Below are positions 39,335-50,010 of a DNA stretch of 64,000 bases, piece after piece (positions within the stretch are counted from its first letter, which is position 1; each line of letters starts with the position of its first letter). The stretch is taken from contig NZ_APHW01000028.1 in the NCBI RefSeq assembly GCF_002741985.1, positions 1 through 64,000 on the forward strand, in the 5' to 3' direction. Under the pieces are notes generated by a model, which saw only the letters and a list, made by a program, of their open reading frames with translations, had not been told where the DNA came from and did no database searches. Source of the stretch: Vibrio rotiferianus CAIM 577 = LMG 21460. GTDB lineage: Bacteria; Pseudomonadota; Gammaproteobacteria; Enterobacterales; Vibrionaceae. The position numbers were made by a program, and so were the translations under genes.

Positions 39335-39602
39335 TATACCCAAGTAACCTCGAGATGCTAGGTTCAGCGAGACTGACTTGGTTTGTAGACGCGGCGGCGA
39401 TTTAAAGGTTTAGTGGGTCTAAATCAAGAATCGACAACAAAGTATACAAGCCAAGGCAGCTCGCCCTTTGGGAGCGTGTCATTGACCCGATTGCTGCGTC
39501 AAACAACTTGGAAAGAGCTGGCTATTACACTGCGTTGTTTTCCTTGCTCTCGAATCAATGACAACGCTCTGAATCCTGCATCTTGAAGTCACTTGGGTAT
39601 AA
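39335..39602. mobile_element. MITE-like non-coding repeat with 23-bp terminal inverted repeats
   Basis: A roughly 266-base element is bounded by ATACCCAAGTAACCTCGAG on the left and its near-perfect inverse at the right end (20 of 23 positions match). It contains no reading frame of note. It sits between npr and mgtE. The same terminal motif occurs once more in the window, alone, at 44990-45016. I recall related repeats from other vibrios but cannot name a family with certainty. Confidence 0.65.
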
Positions 39603-39725
39603 CTTTCACCTCCTGCTTAAATTCCGATAAATAATTTTGTCGACTTTCATAAGTTGTTATTAAAAGGTGCCTAGAATTAAGTTATTATTCAAAGCATTGT
39701 AAATATCAGGAATTGGGAGGAATGA

Positions 39726-41081
39726 ATGGCAGAGCAAATAGAATTCGACCAAGCTCACCAAGCCCTCCAAGAAGTCACAGAAGCACTAGAAAACGGTCGC
39801 TTTGTCCATGTTCGTCGCCAACTGCAGGACATGGAACCTGAGGATATCGCCCACCTTTTAGAAGCCTCGCCACGTAAGAGCCGTGAAGTTCTTTGGCAGC
39901 TCACCGATCCAGAAGATTACGGTGAGATTCTTGACGAGCTGAACGAAGACGTTAAAGACAGTCTTGTGTCTAAAATGGCTCCTGAAGCGCTTGCAGAAGC
40001 GACGGAAGGCATGGACACCGATGACGTGGCTTACGTACTGCGTAGCTTGCCTGACGACGTCTCACGTGAAGTTCTGTCCCAGATGGACTCTGCCGATCGT
40101 CTGCGCGTGGAAACCGCCCTATCCTACCCTGAGGATACCGCGGGTGGACTGATGAACACCGACGTAATCACCATTCGTGGTGACGTTGATGTGGATGTTG
40201 TCCTGCGTTATCTGCGTATGAAAGGCGAGCTGCCTGAAGCAACTGACGCGCTGTACGTCATTGATGATGAGAGCAAACTGATTGGTGAACTACCGATCAC
40301 GACGCTGATCACCACGCAACCTGATGTCAAAGTCAGTGAAGTGATGGAAGATGCGGATGATGCGATTACTGTTGATACTAGTGACTCTGACGTAGCAAGC
40401 CTGTTTGAGCGTCGTAACTGGGTATCTGCTCCGGTTGTGGATGAAAACCAGCACCTCGTTGGTCGTATCACCATCGATGACGTGGTCGACGTTATCCGCG
40501 AAGATGCTGAGCACTCAATGATGAGTATGGCGGGTATGGATGACGACGAAGATACCTTCGCGCCTGTAGTAAAGTCTGCTCGTAAACGTAGTATTTGGCT
40601 TGGTGCCAACGTACTTGCTGCACTAGCCGCTGCTTCTGTCTCCAACATGTTTGAAGCGACTCTAGACCAAATGGCAGCGATTGCAGTTTTGATGACCATC
40701 GTACCTTCAATGGGTGGTGTGGCCGGTAACCAAACCGTAGCGCTTGTTATCCGTGGCTTAGCGCTCGGTCATATCGGTGACTCGAACAAACGCGAACTCT
40801 TGATGAAAGAAGCCGCCATCGGCTTGCTGAACGGCATCATGTGGGCACTGATCATCGGTGGTATTGTGGTTGCTTGGAAAGGTAACTGGATGCTTGGTGG
40901 GATAATCTCCGCCGCCATGCTGACCAACCTACTGGTTGCGGGTGTTGCGGGTGTAACTATCCCAATACTACTGAAGAAAATGAACATCGACCCAGCCCTT
41001 GCTGGCGGTATGGCGCTAACCACAGTGACTGATGTGATTGGTCTGTCGGTCTTCCTCGGTCTCGCAACCTTGATGATTTAG
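39726..41081 (+). CDS. mgtE: Magnesium transporter MgtE
   Basis: A 451-residue Mg2+ channel. The N-terminal helical domain (about 1-130), two CBS domains (about 131-255, ending with VGRITIDDVVDVI) and five C-terminal membrane helices are all visible. The pore contains the conserved PSMGGVAGNQT segment. GGGAGG lies upstream of the ATG. The convergent pmbA gene follows a shared terminator. Confidence 0.93.
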   Translation: MAEQIEFDQAHQALQEVTEALENGRFVHVRRQLQDMEPEDIAHLLEASPRKSREVLWQLTDPEDYGEILDELNEDVKDSLVSKMAPEALAEATEGMDTDDVAYVLRSLPDDVSREVLSQMDSADRLRVETALSYPEDTAGGLMNTDVITIRGDVDVDVVLRYLRMKGELPEATDALYVIDDESKLIGELPITTLITTQPDVKVSEVMEDADDAITVDTSDSDVASLFERRNWVSAPVVDENQHLVGRITIDDVVDVIREDAEHSMMSMAGMDDDEDTFAPVVKSARKRSIWLGANVLAALAAASVSNMFEATLDQMAAIAVLMTIVPSMGGVAGNQTVALVIRGLALGHIGDSNKRELLMKEAAIGLLNGIMWALIIGGIVVAWKGNWMLGGIISAAMLTNLLVAGVAGVTIPILLKKMNIDPALAGGMALTTVTDVIGLSVFLGLATLMI

Positions 41082-41113
41082 TCTTTCTAGTGAGCCGCTG
41101 ATAACAAGCAATA

Positions 41114-41143
41114 AAAAAGCCTGATGAACACATCAGGCTTTTT
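41114..41143. terminator. Bidirectional terminator between mgtE and pmbA
   Basis: AAAAAGCCTGATG pairs with CATCAGGCTTTTT. It serves both convergent genes. Confidence 0.85.
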
Positions 41144-41164
41144 CGTATCTAGCGGTTAGCAAGC

Positions 41165-42508
41165 TTATTCACCAGCAACCTTCATGGTATCCAACAAGAT
41201 AGAACCCGTTTGGATTTGTGAGCGTGTTTCTACATCGCTACCCACAGCCACAATCTGATTGAACATGTCTTTCAAGTTACCCGCGATAGTAATTTCAGAT
41301 ACTGGGTATTGGATTTCACCGTTTTCTACCCAGAAACCTGCAGCACCACGAGAGTAATCGCCAGTCACAACGTTCACGCCTTGACCCATGGTCTCTGTTA
41401 CCAGTAGACCAGTGCCCAGCTCTTTCAGCATTTGCTCGAAGTTTTGACCTGTCGACTTCACGTACCAGTTGTGGATTCCACCAGCGTGACCCGTTGGGTC
41501 CATCTTCATCTTGCGAGCGGCATAGCTGGTTAGCAAGTAAGTTGCTAAAACACCATCGGTGATGATTTCACGATCTTGCGTGTATACACCTTCACTATCA
41601 AATGGACTTGAAGCCAAACCACGTAATACGTGTGGACGCTCAGAAATGTTGAACCACTCAGGCAATACTTGCTTACCAAGATGATCCAATAGGAAAGAAG
41701 ACTTACGGTATAGGTTGCCACCGCTGATTGCCATCACTAGGTGACCAATCAAGCCTGTTGCTACATCCGCAGCAAACATCACCGGGTATTTGCCTGTCTT
41801 AAGCTTTTGCGCATCAAGTCGGCTGATGGTTTTCTCTGCAGCGTTGCGACCAACAGTTTCTGGTGTCCAAAGATCATCACGATGACGCGCAACGGTGTAG
41901 CTGTAATCACGTTCCATCTCGCCGTTTTGACCCACACCAATCACACAACAGCTGGTACTATGACGGCTGGATGCGTAGCTTGCTAACAAACCGTGACTGT
42001 TACCGTACACTTTTACGCCGTAGTGGCTATCGTAGCTTGCACCATCGCTTTGCTTAATCGCATCGCTGTAGTTCAATGCTTCTTTTTCAGCAGCAATCGC
42101 GACTTGCGCTGCGTAGTCTGGATCGGGTGCATCTGGGTGGAAAAGGTCTAAGTCTGGTACCTCTTTCACCATGTATTCTTTTGGAGCAGGACCTGCGAAT
42201 GGGTCTTCTGATGTGTATTGAGCAATGTCTAGTGCTGCTAAGACCGTTTGCTCGATAGCAGCTTCACTCAAGTCAGATGTGGAAGCACTGCCTTTGCGTT
42301 GACCACGGTAGACGGTGATACCCAGTGCGCCATCGCTATTGAATTCAACGTTTTCCACGTCACCCATGCGAGTGGAAACACTCAAACCTGTGCTCTTGGT
42401 GATTGCGACTTCAGCGGCATCAGACTTCGCCGCAGCGATTTCTAGTGCACGTGAAACGGCTTGTTCTAGCTCGGTACGTTGCTCAGCAACCTGCTGTTTA
42501 ATATCCAT
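41165..42508 (-). CDS. pmbA: Metalloprotease PmbA (TldE)
   Basis: A 447-residue subunit of the TldD/TldE heterodimer, which cleaves peptides in microcin and CcdA processing. As expected for TldE there is no HExxxH; the partner TldD is encoded at 51502-52947. Conserved parts include [16 protein letters not shown] sequence near the start and [16 protein letters not shown] near the end. It is divergent from yjgA, the usual arrangement. Confidence 0.93.
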   Translation of the reverse strand: MDIKQQVAEQRTELEQAVSRALEIAAAKSDAAEVAITKSTGLSVSTRMGDVENVEFNSDGALGITVYRGQRKGSASTSDLSEAAIEQTVLAALDIAQYTSEDPFAGPAPKEYMVKEVPDLDLFHPDAPDPDYAAQVAIAAEKEALNYSDAIKQSDGASYDSHYGVKVYGNSHGLLASYASSRHSTSCCVIGVGQNGEMERDYSYTVARHRDDLWTPETVGRNAAEKTISRLDAQKLKTGKYPVMFAADVATGLIGHLVMAISGGNLYRKSSFLLDHLGKQVLPEWFNISERPHVLRGLASSPFDSEGVYTQDREIITDGVLATYLLTSYAARKMKMDPTGHAGGIHNWYVKSTGQNFEQMLKELGTGLLVTETMGQGVNVVTGDYSRGAAGFWVENGEIQYPVSEITIAGNLKDMFNQIVAVGSDVETRSQIQTGSILLDTMKVAGE

Positions 42509-42618
42509 TGTCTTTCACATCTTGTATTCGATGTACAATAGAATAACAAGAATTTCGCTTTCTCCCCACGATTCTTGTTAAAATAGTCATAATATTAATC
42601 AAAACACAGGCAACTGAA

Positions 42619-43143
42619 ATGGCACGTAAGAATCAAAAAGCGCCATGGGAACCAGAAGAAGAGATCATCTGGGTAAGTAAATCCGAGATGAAGCGAGACA
42701 TGGAAGAGCTGCAAAAGCTAGGTGAAGAGCTTGTAGGCCTAAAGCCAGCTGTTCTAGATAAGTTTCCATTGAGCGAAGACCTACGAGAAGCGGTTGCTGA
42801 TGCACAACGCTTTAAAAACGAAGCGCGTCGTCGTCAGCTACAACGTATTGGTAAACTAATGCGTTACGAAGATCCAGAACCAATCCAAGCGGCACTGGAT
42901 AAAATCCGCAACAAGCACTCACAAGCGACAGCCGCTCTGCACAAGCTCGAAGCACTGCGTGATCGCGTTGTGGAAGAAGGCGATAAAGCGATTGATGACG
43001 TAATGGAACTGTACCCAGAAGCGGATCGTCAACGTCTACGTCAACTTGCTCGCCAAGCAGCGAAAGAGAAGAAAGCCGGTAAACCAGCAAAATCTTACCG
43101 TGAAATCTTCCAAATTCTTAAAGCGTTTGAAGAAGAAATGTAA
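42619..43143 (+). CDS. darP: Ribosome-associated protein YjgA/DarP
   Basis: A 174-residue DUF615 protein that binds late 50S assembly intermediates and supports 23S processing (E. coli DarP). It is highly charged and helical: [20 protein letters not shown], then [13 protein letters not shown] and [26 protein letters not shown]. It is divergent from pmbA. Confidence 0.92.
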   Translation: MARKNQKAPWEPEEEIIWVSKSEMKRDMEELQKLGEELVGLKPAVLDKFPLSEDLREAVADAQRFKNEARRRQLQRIGKLMRYEDPEPIQAALDKIRNKHSQATAALHKLEALRDRVVEEGDKAIDDVMELYPEADRQRLRQLARQAAKEKKAGKPAKSYREIFQILKAFEEEM

Positions 43144-43161
43144 TTCAACGCTTAAGAACGT

Positions 43162-43190
43162 AAAAAGCAGACCTTTGTGTCTGCTTTTTT
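43162..43190 (+). terminator. Terminator after darP
   Basis: AAAGCAGAC pairs with GTCTGCTTT and further T follow, about 20 bases after the stop codon. Confidence 0.85.
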
Positions 43191-43208
43191 CATGCCTATT
43201 TTCTGCTA

Positions 43209-44171
43209 TTACGCCAAGCGATTGAGACTTTCACCGCGCTCAAAGGCGTTAATATTCTCAATCAAGATCTCTGCTAAACGTTGAATCGATGAATCACTGC
43301 CCCATGCTACGTGTGGCGTCAGCAATAGGTTCGGCAAGTGCATATTGGCAATCAGCGGATTACTCTCATTGGCGGGCTCTTGGGTAAAGACATCAACCCC
43401 AGCACCAGCAATCTCACCTTGCTTTAAGCCGTCCACTAAAGCTTTTTCATCCACCAAGCCACCACGTCCGGTATTAATCAAGATCGATGTAGGCTTCATC
43501 AACTTGAGTTCTGCCTCACCAATCAAATTACGTGTTTCATCATTCAGTGGACAATGCAGTGTGATGGCGTCCGCTTGCTCAAGAACCTCAGCAAAAGAAA
43601 CATAACCTTCTCGGCACTCCATTACGCCTTTGCGCTCCGAAAACACCACGTTCATCCCTAACGCTTGTGCCATTTTTGCTGTTGCTTGACCTAATGCGCC
43701 GCTGCCAACCACACCCAAAGTGCTACCTGCAACGTCTCCAATCGGATGCGTAAAGAAACAGAACTGTTTATTGCGTTGCCACTCGCCCGCTGCGATATCT
43801 TGGTGATAACCAAACAAGTTACGACGCAAAGTAAACAGCATCGCGATAACGTGTTCTGGCACAGAACGAGTCGCATAACCACGTACGTTCGCGACCGCAA
43901 TGTAGTGCTCAGCGCAATAGTTGATATCGACGTTGTTGAACCCCGTGGCCGCCACGGCAATCATCTTGAGATTAGGAAGCTGAGATAGAACAGCTTGGTC
44001 GAGCACCACTTTGTTACTGATAACGATATCCGCATCAGTGAGACGCTCAATCACTTGTTCTGGAGAAGTCAGCTCGTATTCCACCCAATCATGGGCAAAG
44101 CTCGGGCGGGGCACCTGAATTTGAACGGGGATGGTCGCGCGGTCGAGGAAGACCACTTTAGGCAGTGACAT
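43209..44171 (-). CDS. D-2-hydroxyacid dehydrogenase (hydroxypyruvate reductase-like)
   Basis: A 320-residue NAD(P)-dependent dehydrogenase. The Rossmann loop is VVGSGALGQA, and the catalytic Arg, Glu and His are in NTGRGGLVDE, GVDVFTQEP and TPHVAWG. It resembles HprA-type glycerate/hydroxypyruvate enzymes more than D-lactate dehydrogenase. The substrate is not fixed by sequence. It starts 32 bases after the rluA stop on the same strand. Confidence 0.88.
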   Translation of the reverse strand: MSLPKVVFLDRATIPVQIQVPRPSFAHDWVEYELTSPEQVIERLTDADIVISNKVVLDQAVLSQLPNLKMIAVAATGFNNVDINYCAEHYIAVANVRGYATRSVPEHVIAMLFTLRRNLFGYHQDIAAGEWQRNKQFCFFTHPIGDVAGSTLGVVGSGALGQATAKMAQALGMNVVFSERKGVMECREGYVSFAEVLEQADAITLHCPLNDETRNLIGEAELKLMKPTSILINTGRGGLVDEKALVDGLKQGEIAGAGVDVFTQEPANESNPLIANMHLPNLLLTPHVAWGSDSSIQRLAEILIENINAFERGESLNRLA

Positions 44172-44203
44172 AACAACTCCTTGTTCACTGCCTAAAGATG
44201 AAT

Positions 44204-44956
44204 TTATGGACGTGGCAGTGTTTTGTAATCTGGTAATTTACGCGCTGGGTTGAAATAGTCAAAGATCATCGCTTCCGCTTCCGGGTAAAAATCACAAGGA
44301 ACGAAAATGCTAAGCACCCAATCGGTTTTCGGATGGTAGAAGCTCAGCTCAGCAGCGTGCAGTTCTAGGCGTTCGGAGAAAGCTTTCGCCTCTTCAGTTG
44401 CGTAAAATTCATCGCCTACAATCGGATGACCTAATGCTTGCATGTGGACACGCAATTGGTGTGAGCGACCAGTGATAGGCAGTAAACGTACAATCGTCGT
44501 CTTCGCTCCATCAGGGTGCTCTTCTCGCTTCGCCACTTGGAATAGCGTCTTAGAAGGTTTGCCATCTTCAAAACACACTTTCTGCAGTGGACGGTTAGGC
44601 CAATCGCAAATCAGCGGTAGGTCAATCTCACCTTCTTCTTGCTCTACGTGCCCCCAAACTCGTGCATAGTAGATCTTATGCGTCAATCGATATTGAAACT
44701 GCTTCTTTAAAGCACTTTCTGCATGTTTGTTCTTCGCCAGAACCATCAAACCGGAAGTCGACATATCCAAACGGTGTACCACTTGAATGTCTGGATACTG
44801 CTCAGTGAGGCGGCTCCACATACTGTCATAGTGCTCAGCGAGACGGCCCGGCACAGAGAGCAGACCGGATGGCTTATTCACAGCCAATATTTGCTCATCT
44901 TCAAAAACGACATCAATCCAAGGATCGGTTGGTGGATTGTACTCAAGCATTGCCAT
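44204..44956 (-). CDS. rluA: rRNA/tRNA pseudouridine synthase RluA
   Basis: A 250-residue pseudouridine synthase; E. coli RluA is 219 and modifies 23S U746 and tRNA U32. The catalytic aspartate is in HRLDMSTSG, and LPLICDWPNRP and TGRSHQLRVHM match RluA closely. The extra length is mainly a C-terminal tail. In E. coli, rluA and rapA are neighbours; here an NRAMP-like gene lies between them. Confidence 0.9.
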   Translation of the reverse strand: MAMLEYNPPTDPWIDVVFEDEQILAVNKPSGLLSVPGRLAEHYDSMWSRLTEQYPDIQVVHRLDMSTSGLMVLAKNKHAESALKKQFQYRLTHKIYYARVWGHVEQEEGEIDLPLICDWPNRPLQKVCFEDGKPSKTLFQVAKREEHPDGAKTTIVRLLPITGRSHQLRVHMQALGHPIVGDEFYATEEAKAFSERLELHAAELSFYHPKTDWVLSIFVPCDFYPEAEAMIFDYFNPARKLPDYKTLPRP

Positions 44957-44989
44957 GGGCAGGATCTCTACAGAATAAAAACGCGCTGA

Positions 44990-45016
44990 TTATACCCAAG
45001 AGCCCTCAAGATGCAT
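44990..45016. repeat. Solitary terminal repeat of the MITE-like element
   Basis: The bases from TTATACCCAAG through CTCAAGATGC match the end of the element at 39335-39602 with few changes. No second end is seen nearby. It lies just upstream of rluA and may be a decayed copy. Confidence 0.5.
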
Positions 45017-45194
45017 GCACAAAACACGTTTAATTTTATCGCGAATCAGAGTCGATATAACTTTTTGAAATAACAAAAATCAACAAGTCAAACTACCAAT
45101 AAAAATAAACTCAAACCAAGATGTAAATTTAAATTGACAACCATTCTGGGCATGTTACTTATAGTTTATCGTTGATGAACAAGGACAATAACAA

Positions 45195-46460
45195 ATGGAA
45201 TCGGCAGTACCAGATCAACCCCAATCCAAAATCTCCCAATTTGTACGCTCGTTGGGTCCCGGTATTCTAATGGCTTCTGCGGCGGTGGGTGGCTCTCACC
45301 TCGTTGCTTCAACGAAAGCTGGTGCCATTTATGGCTGGCAACTCACCGTGCTTATCCTGCTGGTGAACCTTTTTAAGTACCCATTTTTCCGAGCCGGCGT
45401 ACAATACACTATGGGCACTGGCAAAACCTTGGTTGAAGGCTACGCTAAGCTTGGTCGTCCCTACCTGTGGCTGTTCTTATTCCTCAGCTCGGTTTCTGCG
45501 GTGATCAACACAGCAGCACTTTTGATGTTCAGTGCTAGCTTGTTGGGCTACTTCATTCCATTTTCATTGTCGATGGCATCACTCAGTATCATTGTATTGG
45601 TCACGTGCTTGGTGATCCTATTCGCTGGTCATTACAAAGCGCTGGATACGCTCTCGAAAGTCATCATGACAGTACTGACTATTGCGACATTACTAGCAGT
45701 GGCGATTGCATTTGGTAATCCGGTAGAGCCCGTTGCGAACTTTGAATCCCCCTCTCCTTGGTCAATTGCAGCTATCGGCTTTATCGTTGTAACCATGGGC
45801 TGGATGCCAGCACCAATCGAGATCTCTTGTTTGACGTCTGCGTGGCTCAAACGCCAAACCAGCCAACAAGAAGTGACAGCGAAATCAGCCCTGTTTGATT
45901 TCAACGTAGGCTACATTGGTACGGCAGTATTGGCGTTGGTATTTGTATCGCTAGGTGCATTGATGCTGCATGGTTCCGGAATTGAGCTTAAGAGCTCTGG
46001 CGTGGGCTTCTCCCACCAGCTTGTCGGCTTGTACGCTGCGACTATTGGTGAGTGGTCACGCTACCTAATTGCGGTGATTGCATTCTTCTGCATCTTCGGC
46101 AGTACAATCACCGTGATCGACGGTTACTCTCGCGTGATCTCAGACTCTCAACGCTTACTGCGTTCACAACCAGAGACCGATCCAAAAGCGACGTCGGCGA
46201 TCATGCTAACGGTATCGGTATTAGCATTAGGCATTGTGGTGTTCTGGGCTTCAGCACTGCTACCAATGCTGAACTTTGCTATGGTGCTGGCGTTTATGAC
46301 GACACCGTTTTTCGCGCTATTGAACTACATTCTGGTAAGCAAAACAGACTTACCTAAGCCATTAGCGCTGGGTCGTAAATTGAAGTGGCTGTCGATTGCT
46401 GGCTTGATTTACTTATTCGGCTTCTTAGCACTGTTTATTTGGTGGAAGTGGCTAATGTAA
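45195..46460 (+). CDS. Atypical NRAMP-family transporter
   Basis: A 421-residue protein with about eleven membrane helices that follows the NRAMP layout (PGILMASAAVGGSHLVASTKAGA near residue 20). The canonical metal-site motifs are changed: DPGN in helix 1 is replaced by the region VGGSHL, and the helix 6 MPH motif reads MPAPIE. Transport of Mn2+ or Fe2+ by the usual mechanism is therefore doubtful. Such divergent branches exist; the substrate is unknown. It stands alone between rluA and rapA. Confidence 0.78.
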   Translation: MESAVPDQPQSKISQFVRSLGPGILMASAAVGGSHLVASTKAGAIYGWQLTVLILLVNLFKYPFFRAGVQYTMGTGKTLVEGYAKLGRPYLWLFLFLSSVSAVINTAALLMFSASLLGYFIPFSLSMASLSIIVLVTCLVILFAGHYKALDTLSKVIMTVLTIATLLAVAIAFGNPVEPVANFESPSPWSIAAIGFIVVTMGWMPAPIEISCLTSAWLKRQTSQQEVTAKSALFDFNVGYIGTAVLALVFVSLGALMLHGSGIELKSSGVGFSHQLVGLYAATIGEWSRYLIAVIAFFCIFGSTITVIDGYSRVISDSQRLLRSQPETDPKATSAIMLTVSVLALGIVVFWASALLPMLNFAMVLAFMTTPFFALLNYILVSKTDLPKPLALGRKLKWLSIAGLIYLFGFLALFIWWKWLM

Positions 46461-46508
46461 TTAGCTATTTACTGAGCCACTGAGGTAAACAACCCTCAGA
46501 TAAAGAAA

Positions 46509-46536
46509 AAGGTCTTCAATTGAAGACCTTTTTTTG
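46509..46536. terminator. Bidirectional terminator between NRAMP-like gene and rapA
   Basis: AAGGTCTTC pairs with GAAGACCTT around a short loop, with A and T runs on the two sides. Confidence 0.85.
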
Positions 46537-46552
46537 TGTGTTTGAACGCTGA

Positions 46553-49462
46553 CTAGTTGTGGCTAACCACAATCAGACGTAGCGAATCTAGCTGAACCTG
46601 AGCTTGGTTGATGTAACCTGTTAGCTCTTTGATTTGTTCTTCAATCGATTCAATCTCTTCGTCACGGATGTTCGGGTTAACCGCTTTCAGTGCTTGTAGA
46701 CGCTCAAGCTCGGCATTCAAGCTTTGCTGCATGTCTTGATGCGCTTGCTGACGTACCTCTTCCACTTTCTGCTCAACCAATGCGTCGCCCGCCTCAATCA
46801 GATGATGAACATCTTTCTGTACTGAAGTAACAAGCTTACTACCAAGGTGACGGTTTACCGGGCTAAGCTGACGGTTAAAGCCTTCAAACTCAACCTGAGA
46901 AGACAGATCGTTGCCACGAGCATCCATCATCATGCGAATTGGCGTCTTTGGAAGGAAGCGAGTAATACCGCTGCGTTTTGGCGCTTGAGCATCCACCGCG
47001 TAAACCAACTCAAGTAAGATAGTTCCTACTGGTAGCGCTTTGTTCTTCAATAGAGAAACCGCAGACGTACCGACACCTTCACTCATCAGCAAATCGATAC
47101 CACCTTGAATCATTGGGTGTTCCCAGCTGATAAAGTTCATATCTTCACGAGAGAGCGCCGTATCACGGTCAAACGTGATGGTGGCACCTTCGTATGGCAA
47201 ACCTGGGTAGCTTGGTACCATCATGTGTTCAGACGGCGTTACCACAAGTGCGTTCTCGCCTTTGTCGTCTTGGTTTAAGCCAATGGTGTCAAACAGAGAC
47301 AGTGCAAACGTTACTAGGTTTGTGTCGCCATCTGTCGATGAAATCTTTTCAACAATTTGCTGCGCTTTCTCGCCACCGTTTGAATGCATCTCTAGTAGAC
47401 GGTCACGGCCTTGCTCAAGTTGTGATTTCAGCTCTTTGTTCATCTTCGCAGATTCTTCAATCACTTCATCAAGGTTTGAAGTATCGCCAGATGCCAACAT
47501 TTCAATCAGTGCATCAGAGTACTTGTCGTAAACCGCACGACCTGTCGGACAGGTTTCAGAGAACGCGTTCAGACCTTCATCAAACCAACGAGCAAGGATC
47601 GCTTGCGATGTACCTTTAAGGTAAGGCACATGGATGTCAATATCACGGTTTTGACCGATACGGTCTAGGCGACCAATACGCTGCTCTAGTAAGTCTGGGT
47701 TAAACGGCAAATCGAACATCACAAGCTGGTTAGCAAACTGGAAGTTACGACCTTCTGAGCCGATTTCGCTACAGATTAGTACCTGTGCACCGCCCTCTTC
47801 TTGCGCGAAGTACGCAGCGGCTTTGTCACGCTCAAGGATCGACATACCTTCGTGGAATACGGTGGCACGGATACCTTCACGCTCACGTAATGCTTGCTCA
47901 AGTTGCAGCGCGGTGCTTGCACGAGAGGCAATAACCAGTACTTTGTCGCTGCGTTTCTCTTTTACTTTCTCAAGTAGCCAGTTAACACGTGAGTCGAATT
48001 GCCACCAGCTTGACTCTTCACCTTCAAACTCTTGGAAAATTTCTTCTGGGTAAAGGTTCTTCACCGCGCGCGCTTCTGGTGTCATCTTGCCGCCGATCAT
48101 GCCTGATACACGCATTGAAGTGGTGTACTGCTGTGGAATGTCCATTGGCATTAGATGTACGTTACGCTTCGGGAAGCCTTTGATTGCAGCACGCGTGTTA
48201 CGGAACAGAACGCGGCCTGTACCGTGACGGTCCATCAGGTTATCGATCAGCTCTTGGCGCGCTGACGCTTTCGCTTCTTCATCGCTGTCGCTTTCGATAA
48301 TGCGGAATAGCGGCTCAACATCTTGTTCAGAAAGCAGTTCTGTAATTTGGTTTTTCGCTTCGTCAGGCAGTTTCTCACCTGAGAACAGCGACGTGATAGC
48401 ATCCGCAACTGGTGCGTATTGCTCCTCTTCTTCAACGAATGCGTCGTAATCGTAGAAACGATCTGGGTCTAGAAGACGTAGACGAGCAAAGTGACTCTCG
48501 CGACCTAACTGCTCTGGTGTTGCGGTTAGCAGTAGTACACCTGCAGTGCGTTCTGCCAAGCCTTCGACCACTTGGTATTCACGGCTTGGTTTGTCTTGGC
48601 TCCACTCAAGGTGGTGCGCTTCATCGACAACCAATAGATCCCACTCGCCTTCTAGCGCTTGTTCGAAACGCTTGCGGCTCTTGCGTAGAAAATCCAGTGA
48701 ACACAGCACGTATTGCTGCGTATCAAATGGGTTTTCTGCTTCTGCGAATGCTTCAATACAGCGCTCTTCATCGAAGATAGAGAAGTGCAGGTTAAAACGA
48801 CGCATCATCTCTACTAGCCACTGGTGTTGCAGTGTCTCTGGTACCACGATCAGAATACGTTCAGCACGACCTGACAGCACTTGCTGATGGATGATCATGC
48901 CCGCTTCGATGGTTTTACCTAGACCTACTTCGTCCGCAAGCAAAACGCGAGGCGCGTGACGACGACCGACTTCGTGCGCGATGTAAAGCTGATGAGGGAT
49001 CAAACCTGCGCGCATACCACACAGACCACGCATTGGGCTCTTGTGTTGTTCAAATTGGTTTTGTAGCGCACGGTAGCGAAGTACGAAGTTGTCCATGCGG
49101 TCGATTTGACCTGCGTACAACTTGTCTTGCGGTTTGTTAAAACGAATGTGGTTGCTTAGGAAGATTTCACGCAACACGATCGCCGTTTCTTGCGTGTCTT
49201 CACGAGTACCGAAATAGGTGTATAGACCTTCATCTTCCAGTACTTCTTCAACTTTTAATGACCAACCTTCTTGGCAATCGATGACATCACCGACGTTGAA
49301 CGTTACTCGGGTAACTGGTGCATCGTTACGTGCGTAAACTCGGTTTTCCTCTGATGCTGCAAACATCAATGTCACAGTACGAGCATCCATTGCTACTACG
49401 GTACCTAAACCTAAATCGCTTTCCGTATCGCTAATCCAGCGCTGCCCCAAAGCAAATGTCAT
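46553..49462 (-). CDS. rapA: RNA polymerase-associated ATPase RapA
   Basis: A 969-residue SWI/SNF-type ATPase that recycles RNA polymerase; E. coli RapA is 968. Two N-terminal Tudor-like domains (about 1-110) precede the helicase core. Walker A is [13 protein letters not shown] and the DEAH box is [10 protein letters not shown]. The second RecA domain holds [12 protein letters not shown]. Other motifs are intact. Confidence 0.95.
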   Translation of the reverse strand: MTFALGQRWISDTESDLGLGTVVAMDARTVTLMFAASEENRVYARNDAPVTRVTFNVGDVIDCQEGWSLKVEEVLEDEGLYTYFGTREDTQETAIVLREIFLSNHIRFNKPQDKLYAGQIDRMDNFVLRYRALQNQFEQHKSPMRGLCGMRAGLIPHQLYIAHEVGRRHAPRVLLADEVGLGKTIEAGMIIHQQVLSGRAERILIVVPETLQHQWLVEMMRRFNLHFSIFDEERCIEAFAEAENPFDTQQYVLCSLDFLRKSRKRFEQALEGEWDLLVVDEAHHLEWSQDKPSREYQVVEGLAERTAGVLLLTATPEQLGRESHFARLRLLDPDRFYDYDAFVEEEEQYAPVADAITSLFSGEKLPDEAKNQITELLSEQDVEPLFRIIESDSDEEAKASARQELIDNLMDRHGTGRVLFRNTRAAIKGFPKRNVHLMPMDIPQQYTTSMRVSGMIGGKMTPEARAVKNLYPEEIFQEFEGEESSWWQFDSRVNWLLEKVKEKRSDKVLVIASRASTALQLEQALREREGIRATVFHEGMSILERDKAAAYFAQEEGGAQVLICSEIGSEGRNFQFANQLVMFDLPFNPDLLEQRIGRLDRIGQNRDIDIHVPYLKGTSQAILARWFDEGLNAFSETCPTGRAVYDKYSDALIEMLASGDTSNLDEVIEESAKMNKELKSQLEQGRDRLLEMHSNGGEKAQQIVEKISSTDGDTNLVTFALSLFDTIGLNQDDKGENALVVTPSEHMMVPSYPGLPYEGATITFDRDTALSREDMNFISWEHPMIQGGIDLLMSEGVGTSAVSLLKNKALPVGTILLELVYAVDAQAPKRSGITRFLPKTPIRMMMDARGNDLSSQVEFEGFNRQLSPVNRHLGSKLVTSVQKDVHHLIEAGDALVEQKVEEVRQQAHQDMQQSLNAELERLQALKAVNPNIRDEEIESIEEQIKELTGYINQAQVQLDSLRLIVVSHN

Positions 49463-50010
49463 GAATTGACTACCTCGTTATTAGTTCTTGATTCGTATTT
49501 CTTGTTGGTCTACTCACACCCGAAGGCATGGGTAATAGTTTAGATCTGATTCTGGCTTCTGCTATGCCAATCGAGCTTGTCATGCCACTATTGCTGAACA
49601 TTTTTAAGCCAGCTAAGCATAATAATTCTCTCATAGCCTATGCCCAGAAAAAGGTCGCTAATCTTACTTGAAGCTGTGATTTAGGTCACGTCGAAACGGC
49701 TTTAAGGGCAAACTTTTTTTCCTGAATTAGGAATGCAATCAAATTGTAAAAAACTCATGACAATTATTGACTTGTAGGAAGTAAATATTACGTATACTTC
49801 TATTGAGGGGCGCTTAGAGTCATTAAATATGATTTGAGCGCATTAAGTACACGATTAGGATCAACACGGGTTTGCTAGTAAGTTGTCTTGCTACTCGGTT
49901 GCACACTAACCGACATTGCCCGACAACCTCTATTGCAAGCAATTAGGGTTAGGAAGAGTTTTCCTTCTTAACTTTTAGCCAGCAAAGCCGCGCTGCGGCA
50001 AGGAGACGCT
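49463..50010 (+). promoter_or_regulatory. 548-base 5' region of the PIN-PhoH gene
   Basis: No supported coding region lies here. TATACT at 49793-49798 is a possible -10; upstream TTGTAG or TTGACT give only poor spacing, so the promoter is uncertain. If it is right, the 5' untranslated leader is about 200 bases. A GC-rich hairpin GCCGCGCTGCGGC (49987-49999) directly abuts the AAGGAG ribosome-binding site at 50000-50005. rapA's promoter must lie at the left end. Confidence 0.4.

Noticed and set aside
40208..40699. Minus-strand 163-codon frame opposite mgtE
   Set aside because: Shadow of mgtE with low-complexity serine-rich translation and no independent support.
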